The notes under the pieces are model-generated. The model was given only the letters and a program-made list of their open reading frames with translations. It made no database searches and had not been told where the DNA came from. A stretch of DNA of 11,946 nucleotides from JAWPNA01 sp045402695 (GTDB taxonomy: Bacteria > Acidobacteriota > Polarisedimenticolia > JACPZX01 > DASXTC01), in NCBI GenBank assembly GCA_045402695.1, contig JAWPNA010000260.1, forward strand, positions 1-11,946, given 5' to 3'. Position 1 is the first letter of the stretch. The number at the start of each line of letters is the position of its first letter. Position numbers and translations under genes: made by a program. This document shows positions 1 to 6,485 of the stretch, piece after piece.

Positions 1-1056
1 GTCATCCTGATCGCCGCCACCAACCGCCCCGACGTGCTCGATCCCGCGCTGTTGCGTCCGGGCCGGTTCGACCGCCGCGTGGTCGTGGCGCGCCCCGATG
101 TCCGGGGCCGCGAGGAGATCATCCGCGTGCACACGCGGAAGATCCCACTGTCCGACGACGTCAACATCCAGACGCTGGCCCGCGGCACGCCTGGTTTCTC
201 TGGGGCCGACCTGGCCAACCTCGTCAACGAGGCGGCCCTCACGGCGGCGCGCGAGAGCAAGAAGGCCGTCATGATGCGCGACTTCGAAGGAGCAAAGGAC
301 AAGGTCCTGATGGGCGCCGAGCGGAGGAGCCTGGTCATCTCCGAGGAGGAGAAGCGCACCACGGCCTACCACGAGGCGGGCCACGCGCTGGTGGCGTACC
401 TTCATCCGAACTCGGATCCGATTCACAAAGTGACCATCATCCCGCGCGGGCTGGCCCTGGGCGTCACACAGCAGCTCCCGATGGACGACCGGCACAACTA
501 CAGCCGTGCGTACCTCGAAGGGCGGATCGCTACGGCGATGGGAGGGCGGATCGCCGAGGAGGTGTTTCTCGACACCATGACCACTGGCGCGGGCAACGAT
601 CTGGAGGTCGCCACGGAGCTTGCGCGCAAGATGGTCTGCGAGTGGGGCATGAGCGACAGCATGGGCCCTCTCACCTTCGGCAAGAAGGAGGAGCAGATCT
701 TCCTGGGCAAGGAGCTCGCGCAGCACAAGGACTACTCGGAGGCCACGGCGGTCGTCATTGACAAGGAGATCAAGCGGCTCGTGAGCGACAGCTACGAGCG
801 GGCCAGGCAGATCATCCTCGAGAACAAGGAACCGCTGCGCAGGATTGCCGAGGCCCTGCTGGAGCGGGAGGTCCTTGATGTGGAAGACGTGGCGAAGCTG
901 GTTCGGGGCGAAGAGCTCGAGCCGTTCGAGTCCACCAAGCCGCCCGCCCCCGAGGCGCTTGAAGCGGAGCAGCGCAAGGTCCGGGAGGAAAAGCGCCGGC
1001 CGGCCAAGGAGTCCCCGATCTCGCCCAGCCCGCTGAAGACTCCCGGACAGGCTTGA
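1..1056 (+). CDS. ftsH: ATP-dependent zinc metalloprotease FtsH (5' end outside window)
   Basis: Membrane-bound AAA+ protease that unfolds and degrades membrane and regulatory proteins. The reading frame is open from base 1, so the two N-terminal membrane segments and the Walker A/B motifs lie upstream. Seen here (in-window residue numbers): the second region of homology with ATNRPDVLDPALLRPGRFDR (6-25, arginine fingers), the AAA lid, the zinc motif HEAGH at 124-128, and the third zinc ligand Asp in TGAGND at about 200. The last ~45 residues are a Pro/Glu/Lys-rich low-complexity tail, common and variable in FtsH. The stop TGA overlaps the TTG start of folP as TTGA, so the genes are cotranscribed and probably translationally coupled. 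FtsH upstream of folP is a widespread arrangement, known for example from E. coli. Family assignment is certain; only the upstream extent is unknown. Confidence 0.97.
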   Translation, partial: VILIAATNRPDVLDPALLRPGRFDRRVVVARPDVRGREEIIRVHTRKIPLSDDVNIQTLARGTPGFSGADLANLVNEAALTAARESKKAVMMRDFEGAKDKVLMGAERRSLVISEEEKRTTAYHEAGHALVAYLHPNSDPIHKVTIIPRGLALGVTQQLPMDDRHNYSRAYLEGRIATAMGGRIAEEVFLDTMTTGAGNDLEVATELARKMVCEWGMSDSMGPLTFGKKEEQIFLGKELAQHKDYSEATAVVIDKEIKRLVSDSYERARQIILENKEPLRRIAEALLEREVLDVEDVAKLVRGEELEPFESTKPPAPEALEAEQRKVREEKRRPAKESPISPSPLKTPGQA

Positions 1057-2285
1057 CACCCCGCGCGTTTCTGATCCGGTCCCTGGTACCCGGCATCAGC
1101 ATCTCCTCCGAAGCCGAGGAGCTCGGCCTGTACGGAGCGGCGGCGGCCCGCTCCTGGTCCCACTTCCCCCACATGCTGCGCGTGGATGGGTTGTCCACGG
1201 CCCAGGTCACAGCGCTGCGCGAGAAGGCCCGGCTGCTTCAGATCTCCGCGGCGGAGGCGATGCCCTACCGCCACGGAGTGGACTGGTCCGAGGGCCTGCT
1301 GCTCGCGGGTGACACGACGTCGTTGGCCGCGCTGGCCAGGGACATCTCCATCTCCTACGCATCGGTCGGCCGCGCACTCTCCAGCCTGCTGGAGACCCTG
1401 GGCGGGCGTTCGTTCAGGCTCCACCTCAAGTCGGGTGACCTGACGCTGGGCAACGAGGCAGGCGTGGCGCTGATGGGCATCCTCAACGTCACGCCCGATT
1501 CGTTCTCCGACGGAGGACGGTTCGTCGAGCCCCAGGTGGCCGTCGAGCACGGGCTAAAGATGGCGGCCGACGGAGCTCGCCTCATTGACGTCGGCGGAGA
1601 GTCCTCGCGTCCGCGATCAGTCCCCGTGCCGGAAGCTCAGGAGCTGAGCCGGGTGGTGCCTGTCATCGAGAAACTGCGCGCGGCGCTGCCGGCCGGAGTG
1701 GGGATCAGCATAGACACGATGAAGGCGGTCGTGGCGCGTGCCGCGGTGAAGGCCGGCGCCGACATCATCAACGACGTGAGCGGTCTGTCCGCCGACTCCG
1801 GCATGCGCGCGGCGGCAGCCGATCTGGGGGTGCCGGTCATCATCAATCACATGCGCGGCACACCGAGGACCATGCAGGAGATGCCTTCCTACAGGCACGT
1901 GATCCCGGAGGTGCTTGCCGACCTCGACGTGCTGGTGGAGGCGGCGATGAGGGCGGGTATCGAAAAGGAGAGGATCATCATCGACCCCGGGATTGGCTTC
2001 GGCAAGAGGCTCTCCGACAACGTGGCGATCCTGAGGCACCTTCCCGCTTTCGTATCCGCGGGCCGCCCGTTGGCGGTCGGCGTGTCGCGCAAGTCGTTTC
2101 TGGCATCGCTGGCTCCGGACGCGGGGCCGGAAACAGATGCCCGGGGCGATGCGACGGTGGCAGCGGAGACGCTGGCGGCGCTCGGTGGCGCGCACATCCT
2201 CAGGACGCACGACCCGGCCCGGGCCGAGCGCGCGGTGCGCCTGGCCGAGGTGTTAACATGGGCTCACCGAGGGACGCAGACGTGA
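1053..2285 (+). CDS. folP: Dihydropteroate synthase with N-terminal extension
   Basis: Condenses 6-hydroxymethyl-dihydropterin diphosphate with p-aminobenzoate to form dihydropteroate in folate synthesis; the target of sulfonamides. The catalytic barrel occupies about residues 130-405: MGILNVTPDSFSDGG (141-155), GGESSRPRS (181-189, where many homologues have GGESTRPG), ISIDT (218-222), ND (240-241), IIDPGIGFGK (309-318), VGVSRKSF (342-349) and RTHD (384-387). The protein is 410 residues against about 280 for the classical enzyme. The extra ~125 residues at the N terminus resemble the extension I recall in roughly 400-residue synthases of some clostridia and archaea. The start is the TTG of a TTGA overlap with ftsH; the Shine-Dalgarno is weak, so coupling or a slightly different start is possible. 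The extension is in frame and protein-like, so a start at residue ~130 is unlikely. Confidence 0.94.
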   Translation: MTPRAFLIRSLVPGISISSEAEELGLYGAAAARSWSHFPHMLRVDGLSTAQVTALREKARLLQISAAEAMPYRHGVDWSEGLLLAGDTTSLAALARDISISYASVGRALSSLLETLGGRSFRLHLKSGDLTLGNEAGVALMGILNVTPDSFSDGGRFVEPQVAVEHGLKMAADGARLIDVGGESSRPRSVPVPEAQELSRVVPVIEKLRAALPAGVGISIDTMKAVVARAAVKAGADIINDVSGLSADSGMRAAAADLGVPVIINHMRGTPRTMQEMPSYRHVIPEVLADLDVLVEAAMRAGIEKERIIIDPGIGFGKRLSDNVAILRHLPAFVSAGRPLAVGVSRKSFLASLAPDAGPETDARGDATVAAETLAALGGAHILRTHDPARAERAVRLAEVLTWAHRGTQT

Positions 2286-3142
2286 GTCTTCAGGCCGTCG
2301 TCGATCAGATCAGGAGCCTCTTCGACGCGGTGCGCGCCAGCCCCTTCGCGTGGGTCATCGACGTCGCCGACATACTCATCCTCGCCTACCTGATCTACCA
2401 GCTCGTACTGCTGATCAAAGGCACGCGCGCTGTGCAGATGATGGCGGGCGTGGTGTTCATCATCGCGGCCTACTTCGTTGCCGGGGTCCTCCAGCTCACC
2501 ACCGTCCAGCGCTTCCTCGGTTACCTGCTGTACTGGATTCCCTTCGCGGTGATCGTCATTTTCCAGAACACGATCCGCCGGGCGCTGTCGCGATTCGGCC
2601 GCAATCCTTTCTTCCGGCTGACGAGCCGGCCGCAAAGCGAGGAGCTGATCAACGAGCTGGTTCTGGCGGCCACCTCCCTGGCGTCGCGCAAGATCGGCGG
2701 ACTCATCGTCATCGAGCGCGAGCAGGGGCTTCGCAACTACATCGAGACGGGCATCACGATCGATGCCCTGCTGTCGTACGATCTGATCCTGAGCATCTTC
2801 TCCCCCAAGTCGCCGCTGCACGACGGCGCCATCATCCTCCAGGAGGGGCGCATCCGGGCGGCCTCGTGCTTCCTGCCGCTCACCTCTCACCCGACGCTGT
2901 CGAAGGAGTTCGGCACGCGCCACCGCGCCGCCATCGGAGTGTCGGAGGAGACCGACGCTGTGGCCGTCGTGATCTCGGAGGAGCGGGGCACGGTGTCGGT
3001 GGCGTTCGAGGGGCGCATCATCGAGGACGTTGACGCCATCCAGCTCAGGGACCTCCTGAAGGAGTACCTCGGCATCCGGTTCAAGGAGGTCGAGCCGGAG
3101 ACGGCCGCCACCGAGAGCGCGCCCGAGAGGATGGAGAGGTAG
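2282..3142 (+). CDS. cdaA: Membrane diadenylate cyclase CdaA (DisA_N domain)
   Basis: Makes cyclic di-AMP from two ATP. With the GTG start the protein has 286 residues: a short N-terminal helix, three membrane segments (about residues 25-46, 50-71 and 80-96), then the DisA_N/DAC domain. Its signatures are SPLHDGA (DGA at 181-183) and GTRHRAAIGVSEETDA (from 211). Length and layout match Firmicutes CdaA (about 270 residues). The GTG at 2282 overlaps the folP stop as GTGA and has GAGGGA (2269-2274) seven bases upstream. The in-frame ATG at 2258 (294 residues, preceded by GAGGTG) is a credible alternative that would overlap folP by 28 bases. The stop at 3140-3142 lies four bases before the YbbR gene. 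Function is firm; the start is uncertain. Confidence 0.95.
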   Translation: MSLQAVVDQIRSLFDAVRASPFAWVIDVADILILAYLIYQLVLLIKGTRAVQMMAGVVFIIAAYFVAGVLQLTTVQRFLGYLLYWIPFAVIVIFQNTIRRALSRFGRNPFFRLTSRPQSEELINELVLAATSLASRKIGGLIVIEREQGLRNYIETGITIDALLSYDLILSIFSPKSPLHDGAIILQEGRIRAASCFLPLTSHPTLSKEFGTRHRAAIGVSEETDAVAVVISEERGTVSVAFEGRIIEDVDAIQLRDLLKEYLGIRFKEVEPETAATESAPERMER

Positions 3143-3146
3143 GCGC

Positions 3147-4091
3147 ATGCGCCCGGGTTCCTGGATGCGAAGCAACCTCTCCCTCAAGATCGCCTCGCTG
3201 GTGCTGGCCGTCTTCGTCTGGATGTACGTGCGAGGCGAGGAGAAGCCGTTCCAGGTCTTTTCCGTGCCGCTCGAGCTGGAAGGACTGCCCAAGGATGTTG
3301 CCCTGGCGGGCGACGCGCCCGACAGCGTCGCCGTGCGCGTGCGCGCGTCCGACACGACGCTGAGGAACCTCTCGCCAGGCCGCTTCCGCGCCCGCGTGCA
3401 CCTGGAGGGGGCCCGGCCCGGCGATCTCACGATCCCGCTGACCCCCGACATCATCAAGGCGCCGCTTGGCGTGGAGGTGGTGCGCGTGGAGCCCCGCAGT
3501 CTGTCGCTGAAGGTGGAGCGCCGGATCACCAAGCTGGTGCCGGTGGTGGCTCGGGTCACGGGCCAGCCCGCGCCGGGATTCGAGTACGCGGGCTACACGG
3601 CCGACCCCGACAAGGTGGCCCTGGAGGCGCCCGAAGGGATCGCGGGGGGCCTGAGCGAGGCGCTCACCGACGAGGTGGCCATCGGCGGCCGGTCGGAGAG
3701 TTTCGACTCCGCCGTCAACGTCCTGCCCGGCCGCGCGGGCGCGCGGGTGGCGGGCCGGGCCACCGTGAACCTGCGCGTGAACATCAGGCAGCAGAGGGTG
3801 ACGCAGGCCTACGCGGGCATCGCGCTGGAGACCAACACGCCCGCGGGATTCAGCTATCGAGTCCGCTTCAGCCCGCAGGCGGTGACCGTGGTGCTGGAAG
3901 GGACCAAGGACGACCTGGCCGCCATCACGCCGTCCAGCATCAGGGCGTGGCTCGACCTGGAGGGGATGGGGCCCCGCGACGCCCCGCACCTGGTCAAGCC
4001 GCGCATCGTGATCGCGCCCCCCGATCTCGCGGCAAGCGTGATGGTGCATTCCCTCAGCGAGCCGACGATCAACGTCTCCATCAGCAGATGA
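3147..4091 (+). CDS. cdaR: YbbR-domain membrane protein, CdaR-like regulator of CdaA
   Basis: The 314-residue protein has a short cytoplasmic N terminus, one membrane anchor at about 12-28 (LSLKIASLVLAVFVWMYV) and an extracytoplasmic beta-rich region. By length and recurring patterns this region divides into about three YbbR-like repeats: ~35-122, ~125-212 and ~215-312. Each holds VPL/VPV-type strands and a late 'P..V.V' strand such as VEPRSLSLKV and FSPQAVTVVL. In Firmicutes the YbbR protein encoded between cdaA and glmM (CdaR) binds and modulates CdaA; the same order here supports that role. Many CdaR proteins have four repeats, so this one appears shorter. ATG 3147 is preceded by GGAGAGG at 3133-3139, a good ribosome site. 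The stop overlaps the glmM start as ATGA (4088-4091). The domain is well supported; regulation of CdaA is inferred from context. Confidence 0.88.
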   Translation: MRPGSWMRSNLSLKIASLVLAVFVWMYVRGEEKPFQVFSVPLELEGLPKDVALAGDAPDSVAVRVRASDTTLRNLSPGRFRARVHLEGARPGDLTIPLTPDIIKAPLGVEVVRVEPRSLSLKVERRITKLVPVVARVTGQPAPGFEYAGYTADPDKVALEAPEGIAGGLSEALTDEVAIGGRSESFDSAVNVLPGRAGARVAGRATVNLRVNIRQQRVTQAYAGIALETNTPAGFSYRVRFSPQAVTVVLEGTKDDLAAITPSSIRAWLDLEGMGPRDAPHLVKPRIVIAPPDLAASVMVHSLSEPTINVSISR

Positions 4092-5464
4092 AGAGACTCT
4101 TCGGGACCGACGGGATCCGGGGGACGGCGGGAGCCCCGCCACTTGATCCCCCCACGGTGACGCGCGTGGGGGGGGCGCTCGCGAGGATCCTGATGTCCGC
4201 CAAGACGGACGGCGCGGCGCCGAGAATCTTGATCGGGCGCGACACGCGGGAGTCGGGTGACTGGATCGAGAGAGCGCTGGCCTCGGGCGCGCGGCGGGCT
4301 GGGGCGGCCTGCGCCGCGGCGGGGGTGATCCCGACTCCCGGGATCGCCTACCTGACGCGCGCGGCAGGATACGACGCCGGCGTGATGATCTCCGCCTCGC
4401 ACAACCCGTACCGCGACAACGGCATCAAGGTCTTCTCCTCGTCCGGCTACAAGCTGCCCGATCACGAGGAGAAGGCGGTGGAGGCGATGGTCTCAGACGC
4501 CACCGCCGGCCTTCCCGGCGCGGAGGACTCGCCCCCGGCGGCCCCGACCGCCCCGGCCGGCCTGGTGCGGCAATACGCGGACTTCCTGCGTGGATCGGTG
4601 AGCCCCGGGGCCACGTTCTCCGGCCTGAAGGTGGTGCTCGACTGTGCCAACGGAGCTTCGAGCGAGATCGCCCCGGGGATCTTCCGGGAGCTGGGCGCAA
4701 GCGTGGAGGCGGTCTTCGCGACGCCCGACGGACGCAACATCAACAGTGGCTGCGGCTCACTTCACCCGGCGGGGTTGGCCACCAGAGTCACCCAGAGCAA
4801 GGCCGACCTGGGCGTGGCGTTCGACGGCGACGCGGACCGCACGCTGCTGGTATCGGGAGACGGGCGCGTGGCCGACGGCGACGTGCTGATCTTCCAGGCG
4901 GCGGCATACCTGAGAAAACTGGGGAAACTGAACGGCGATCTGGTGATCACCACCGTCATGAGCAACCTGTGGCTCGAGCGAGGGCTGGCCCAGCTCGGCA
5001 TCCGGATGGCGCGCACGCAGGTTGGTGACAAGTACGTCCTCGAGGAGATGCTGCGCACCGGCGCCGTGCTGGGAGGCGAGCAATCGGGCCACATCATCTT
5101 CTCCGACCGGGCCACGACGGGCGACGGCATCTTCACGGCGCTGAGACTCGTCGAGATCCTGCGCGCCACCGGCGAGACGGTCTCGGACTGGCTCTCCCGC
5201 GTGAAGGCGTTTCCGCAGATCCTGCTGAACGTGCGCGTCGCGACACGCCCCGATCTGGAGACGCACGCCGTCATCGGCGCGGAGGCGGCCCGCGTGCGCG
5301 CTGAGCTGGGCGCTTCCGGCCGCCTCGTCCTGCGCTACTCGGGCACCGAGCCGCTCGCCCGCGTCATGATCGAGGCCACCGACCAGAAGCAGGTGGAGAC
5401 CCTGGGCCGCCGCCTCGCCGGCGTCATCCGCAAAGAGATCGGGACCGAGGAAGAGCAGGGGTGA
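4088..5464 (+). CDS. glmM: Phosphoglucosamine mutase GlmM
   Basis: Interconverts glucosamine-6-phosphate and glucosamine-1-phosphate, the step that commits to UDP-GlcNAc for peptidoglycan and lipopolysaccharide. The 458-residue length is close to the family norm (~445-450). It starts MKRLFGTDGIRG, typical of GlmM. Other signatures: the phosphoserine loop MISASHNP (100-107, catalytic Ser104), the metal loop DGDADR (246-251), the sugar-binding EQSGH (331-335) and the phosphate-binding RYSGTEP (416-422). DGDADR has Ala where many GlmM proteins have Gly; the three Asp residues are intact. The start is the ATG overlapping the cdaR stop (ATGA); there is no strong Shine-Dalgarno, so coupling is likely. 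In Firmicutes GlmM and CdaA interact, and the operon order here is the same. A strong hairpin with an 8-G run lies in codons 21-30. Confidence 0.97.
   Translation: MKRLFGTDGIRGTAGAPPLDPPTVTRVGGALARILMSAKTDGAAPRILIGRDTRESGDWIERALASGARRAGAACAAAGVIPTPGIAYLTRAAGYDAGVMISASHNPYRDNGIKVFSSSGYKLPDHEEKAVEAMVSDATAGLPGAEDSPPAAPTAPAGLVRQYADFLRGSVSPGATFSGLKVVLDCANGASSEIAPGIFRELGASVEAVFATPDGRNINSGCGSLHPAGLATRVTQSKADLGVAFDGDADRTLLVSGDGRVADGDVLIFQAAAYLRKLGKLNGDLVITTVMSNLWLERGLAQLGIRMARTQVGDKYVLEEMLRTGAVLGGEQSGHIIFSDRATTGDGIFTALRLVEILRATGETVSDWLSRVKAFPQILLNVRVATRPDLETHAVIGAEAARVRAELGASGRLVLRYSGTEPLARVMIEATDQKQVETLGRRLAGVIRKEIGTEEEQG
4148..4173 (+). repeat. GC-only-stem hairpin with G8 run inside glmM
   Basis: Left arm CCCCCCACG (4148-4156) and right arm CGTGGGGGG (4165-4173) are perfectly complementary over 9 bp around an 8-base loop. 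The right arm continues as a G run to 4175 (eight Gs, 4168-4175), encoding Val-Gly-Gly-Ala near the GlmM N terminus. No T tract follows, so it is not a standard intrinsic terminator. Confidence 0.7.
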
Positions 5465-5493
5465 TCGCTGGGCTTCACTTCCTCGCTCATGAC

Positions 5494-5526
5494 TTGACGG
5501 TGGACCACCATATGTGGTCGTATGAC
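5494..5526 (+). promoter_or_regulatory. Possible promoter of the wHTH-nucleotidyltransferase pair
   Basis: TTGACG at 5494-5499 matches five of six bases of a -35 box and lies 30 bases past the glmM stop. The best -10 candidate is TATGAC (5521-5526), but its spacing of 21 bases is long for a sigma70 promoter. If used, transcription would begin at about 5533, practically at the ATG 5532. The palindromes cover this interval, so repressor binding would block RNA polymerase. Low confidence in the exact boxes; readthrough from glmM is an alternative. Confidence 0.35.
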
Positions 5527-5541
5527 CACCTATGGTGGTCA
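5503..5541. promoter_or_regulatory. Two tandem palindromic operators, 21 bp centre to centre
   Basis: Palindrome 1 is GACCAC-CATAT-GTGGTC (5503-5519, centre 5511). Palindrome 2 is TGACCACC-TAT-GGTGGTCA (5523-5541, centre 5532). The shared half-site GACCACC recurs at 5503 and 5524, exactly 21 bp apart, two helical turns. This would let two dimers bind the same DNA face. A further half-site GGTGG at 5499-5503 abuts the first. Palindrome 2 spans the ATG at 5532 of the winged-helix gene, a typical autorepressor arrangement. The other reading is RNA hairpins ending the glmM transcript, but there is no T tract. The repeats are plain in the sequence; the operator role is inferred. Confidence 0.75.
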
Positions 5542-5867
5542 CACAGTCGTCCCCATTCGGCGGGCAAACGCGCACGCGCGTGCTTCTCGCTCTGCGCCTG
5601 ATGTTCGAAAGCTACCCCAGGGAGCTCGCACGGGTCGTCGAGGCTCCTCTCTCCGGGGTCCAGAGAGCGTTGCTGGGGCTGGAGCTCGACGGGCTCGTGG
5701 CGGGCAGGACGGTCGGGAGGATGCGTCTGTTCAGGATCAATCCACGATACTTCGCCCGGAGGGACCTGGAGCGCTATCTGCTCCGTCTCGCGGAACCGGA
5801 AGCTGGCCTGAGAAAGCGCATCGGCGCTCTCCGACGGCGGCCGAGGCGCACGGGAAAGCCGCTTTGA
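5532..5867 (+). CDS. Small winged-helix DNA-binding protein, putative antitoxin and autorepressor
   Basis: A 111-residue protein with an ArsR-like winged-helix pattern. Helix 1 is about 13-24 (TRTRVLLALRLM), helix 2 about 28-36 (YPRELARVV) and recognition helix 3 about 39-54 (PLSGVQRALLGLELDGLV). The wing is at about 57-69 (AGRTVGRMRLFRI), followed by an Arg-rich C-terminal helix and a basic tail. Such short wHTH proteins are often encoded next to, or fused with, minimal nucleotidyltransferases. The ATG lies inside the second palindrome and has no clear ribosome site, so the mRNA may be leaderless or the start may be nearby. The stop overlaps the next gene as TTGA. An overlapping frame open from 5522 looks like shadow sequence until it becomes the nucleotidyltransferase. 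I do not recognise a named family; antitoxin is inferred from order and neighbour. Confidence 0.75.
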   Translation: MVVTQSSPFGGQTRTRVLLALRLMFESYPRELARVVEAPLSGVQRALLGLELDGLVAGRTVGRMRLFRINPRYFARRDLERYLLRLAEPEAGLRKRIGALRRRPRRTGKPL

Positions 5868-6466
5868 GGCTGACCAATGGTTCGACCCAGACGGAGGTGG
5901 CGATCTGTGTCGGCACGGCGCTCGCTGCATCTGGTATCAGGGCTGTTCTCACCGGGGGCGCCTGCGCAAACCTCTATGCGGGGGGCCGTTATCCCTCGGC
6001 AGATCTGGACTTCGTCATCCAGGGCCTCGTTTCCGCCTCGGAGGTGGACGCCGCCATGAACGCGGCCGGCTTTCGGCGCAGAGGGAACCAGTGCCTCCAT
6101 CCACGGGCCCGGTTCTACGTCGAGTTTCCTCGGGGACCTCTCGCGATCGGCGATGACTTCAATGTCCAACCTGTCGAGTACACGATTCGCCGGACCAAGT
6201 TGATGTTGCTTTCGCCCACGGACTCCTGCAGAGATCGACTCGCGGCCTTCTATCACTGGAGGGACTACCGCAGCCTTGACGTGGCGGTGGGAATCGCACG
6301 ACGACATCGACTGGACGTGGAATGTATCCGGAGGTGGAGCACGCGAGAGGGACATACGTCAGGTTTCGAGGAGTTCATGAAGGAGCTGCGAAAGGCAAGG
6401 GAGCTCCGACGGCGGGCCGCGAAGCGAAAACCTCCGCGCGCTCCAGCGAGACAGCGCAAAGGCTGA
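5864..6466 (+). CDS. Nucleotidyltransferase-fold protein, putative toxin of an AbiE/MenAT-like pair
   Basis: About 200 residues from the TTG start that overlaps the wHTH stop (TTGA); GGGAAAG lies just upstream. The frame is open further 5', but that part mirrors the wHTH gene and is Arg/Gly-rich noise. Features: LTGG at 29-32 followed by RYPSADLDF at 42-50, the GG...DxD signature of the polymerase-beta-like nucleotidyltransferase fold with metal-binding Asp47 and Asp49. YVEF at 85-88 has Glu87 as a possible third carboxylate. A strongly patterned helix, LSPTDSCRDRLAAFYHW (116-132), may help bind nucleotide or RNA. The last ~24 residues are extremely basic, suiting nucleic-acid binding. Relation to AbiEii or MenT toxins is by fold and gene order only; the protein is shorter than AbiEii. 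Toxicity is not shown. Confidence 0.72.
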   Translation: MRLTNGSTQTEVAICVGTALAASGIRAVLTGGACANLYAGGRYPSADLDFVIQGLVSASEVDAAMNAAGFRRRGNQCLHPRARFYVEFPRGPLAIGDDFNVQPVEYTIRRTKLMLLSPTDSCRDRLAAFYHWRDYRSLDVAVGIARRHRLDVECIRRWSTREGHTSGFEEFMKELRKARELRRRAAKRKPPRAPARQRKG

Positions 6467-6485
6467 TCACCGCGCAAGTTCCCCC

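Noticed and set aside
2264..3559. Long - strand open frame (431 codons) opposite cdaA and cdaR
   Set aside because: Its sequence is Arg/Asp/Gly-rich without family motifs and it mirrors two well-supported genes; long antisense frames are expected at this GC content.
3947..4087. Upstream extension of glmM by 47 codons
   Set aside because: MKRLFGTDGIRG is the standard GlmM N terminus and the ATGA overlap marks the start; the extension lies within cdaR in another frame.
3081..4142. - strand open frame (353 codons) opposite cdaR
   Set aside because: Low-complexity His/Arg/Gly-rich shadow of the YbbR gene.
5503..5541. Palindromes as an intrinsic terminator of the glmM operon or as a recombination site
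   Set aside because: No T tract follows, the second palindrome overlaps a start codon, and no integrase or matching repeat lies near. The 21-bp periodicity favours operators.
5522..5863. N-terminal extension of the nucleotidyltransferase by ~114 residues in the same frame
   Set aside because: This stretch is the wHTH gene read in another frame and is Arg/Gly/Ser-rich noise; the TTGA overlap at 5864 gives a natural start.
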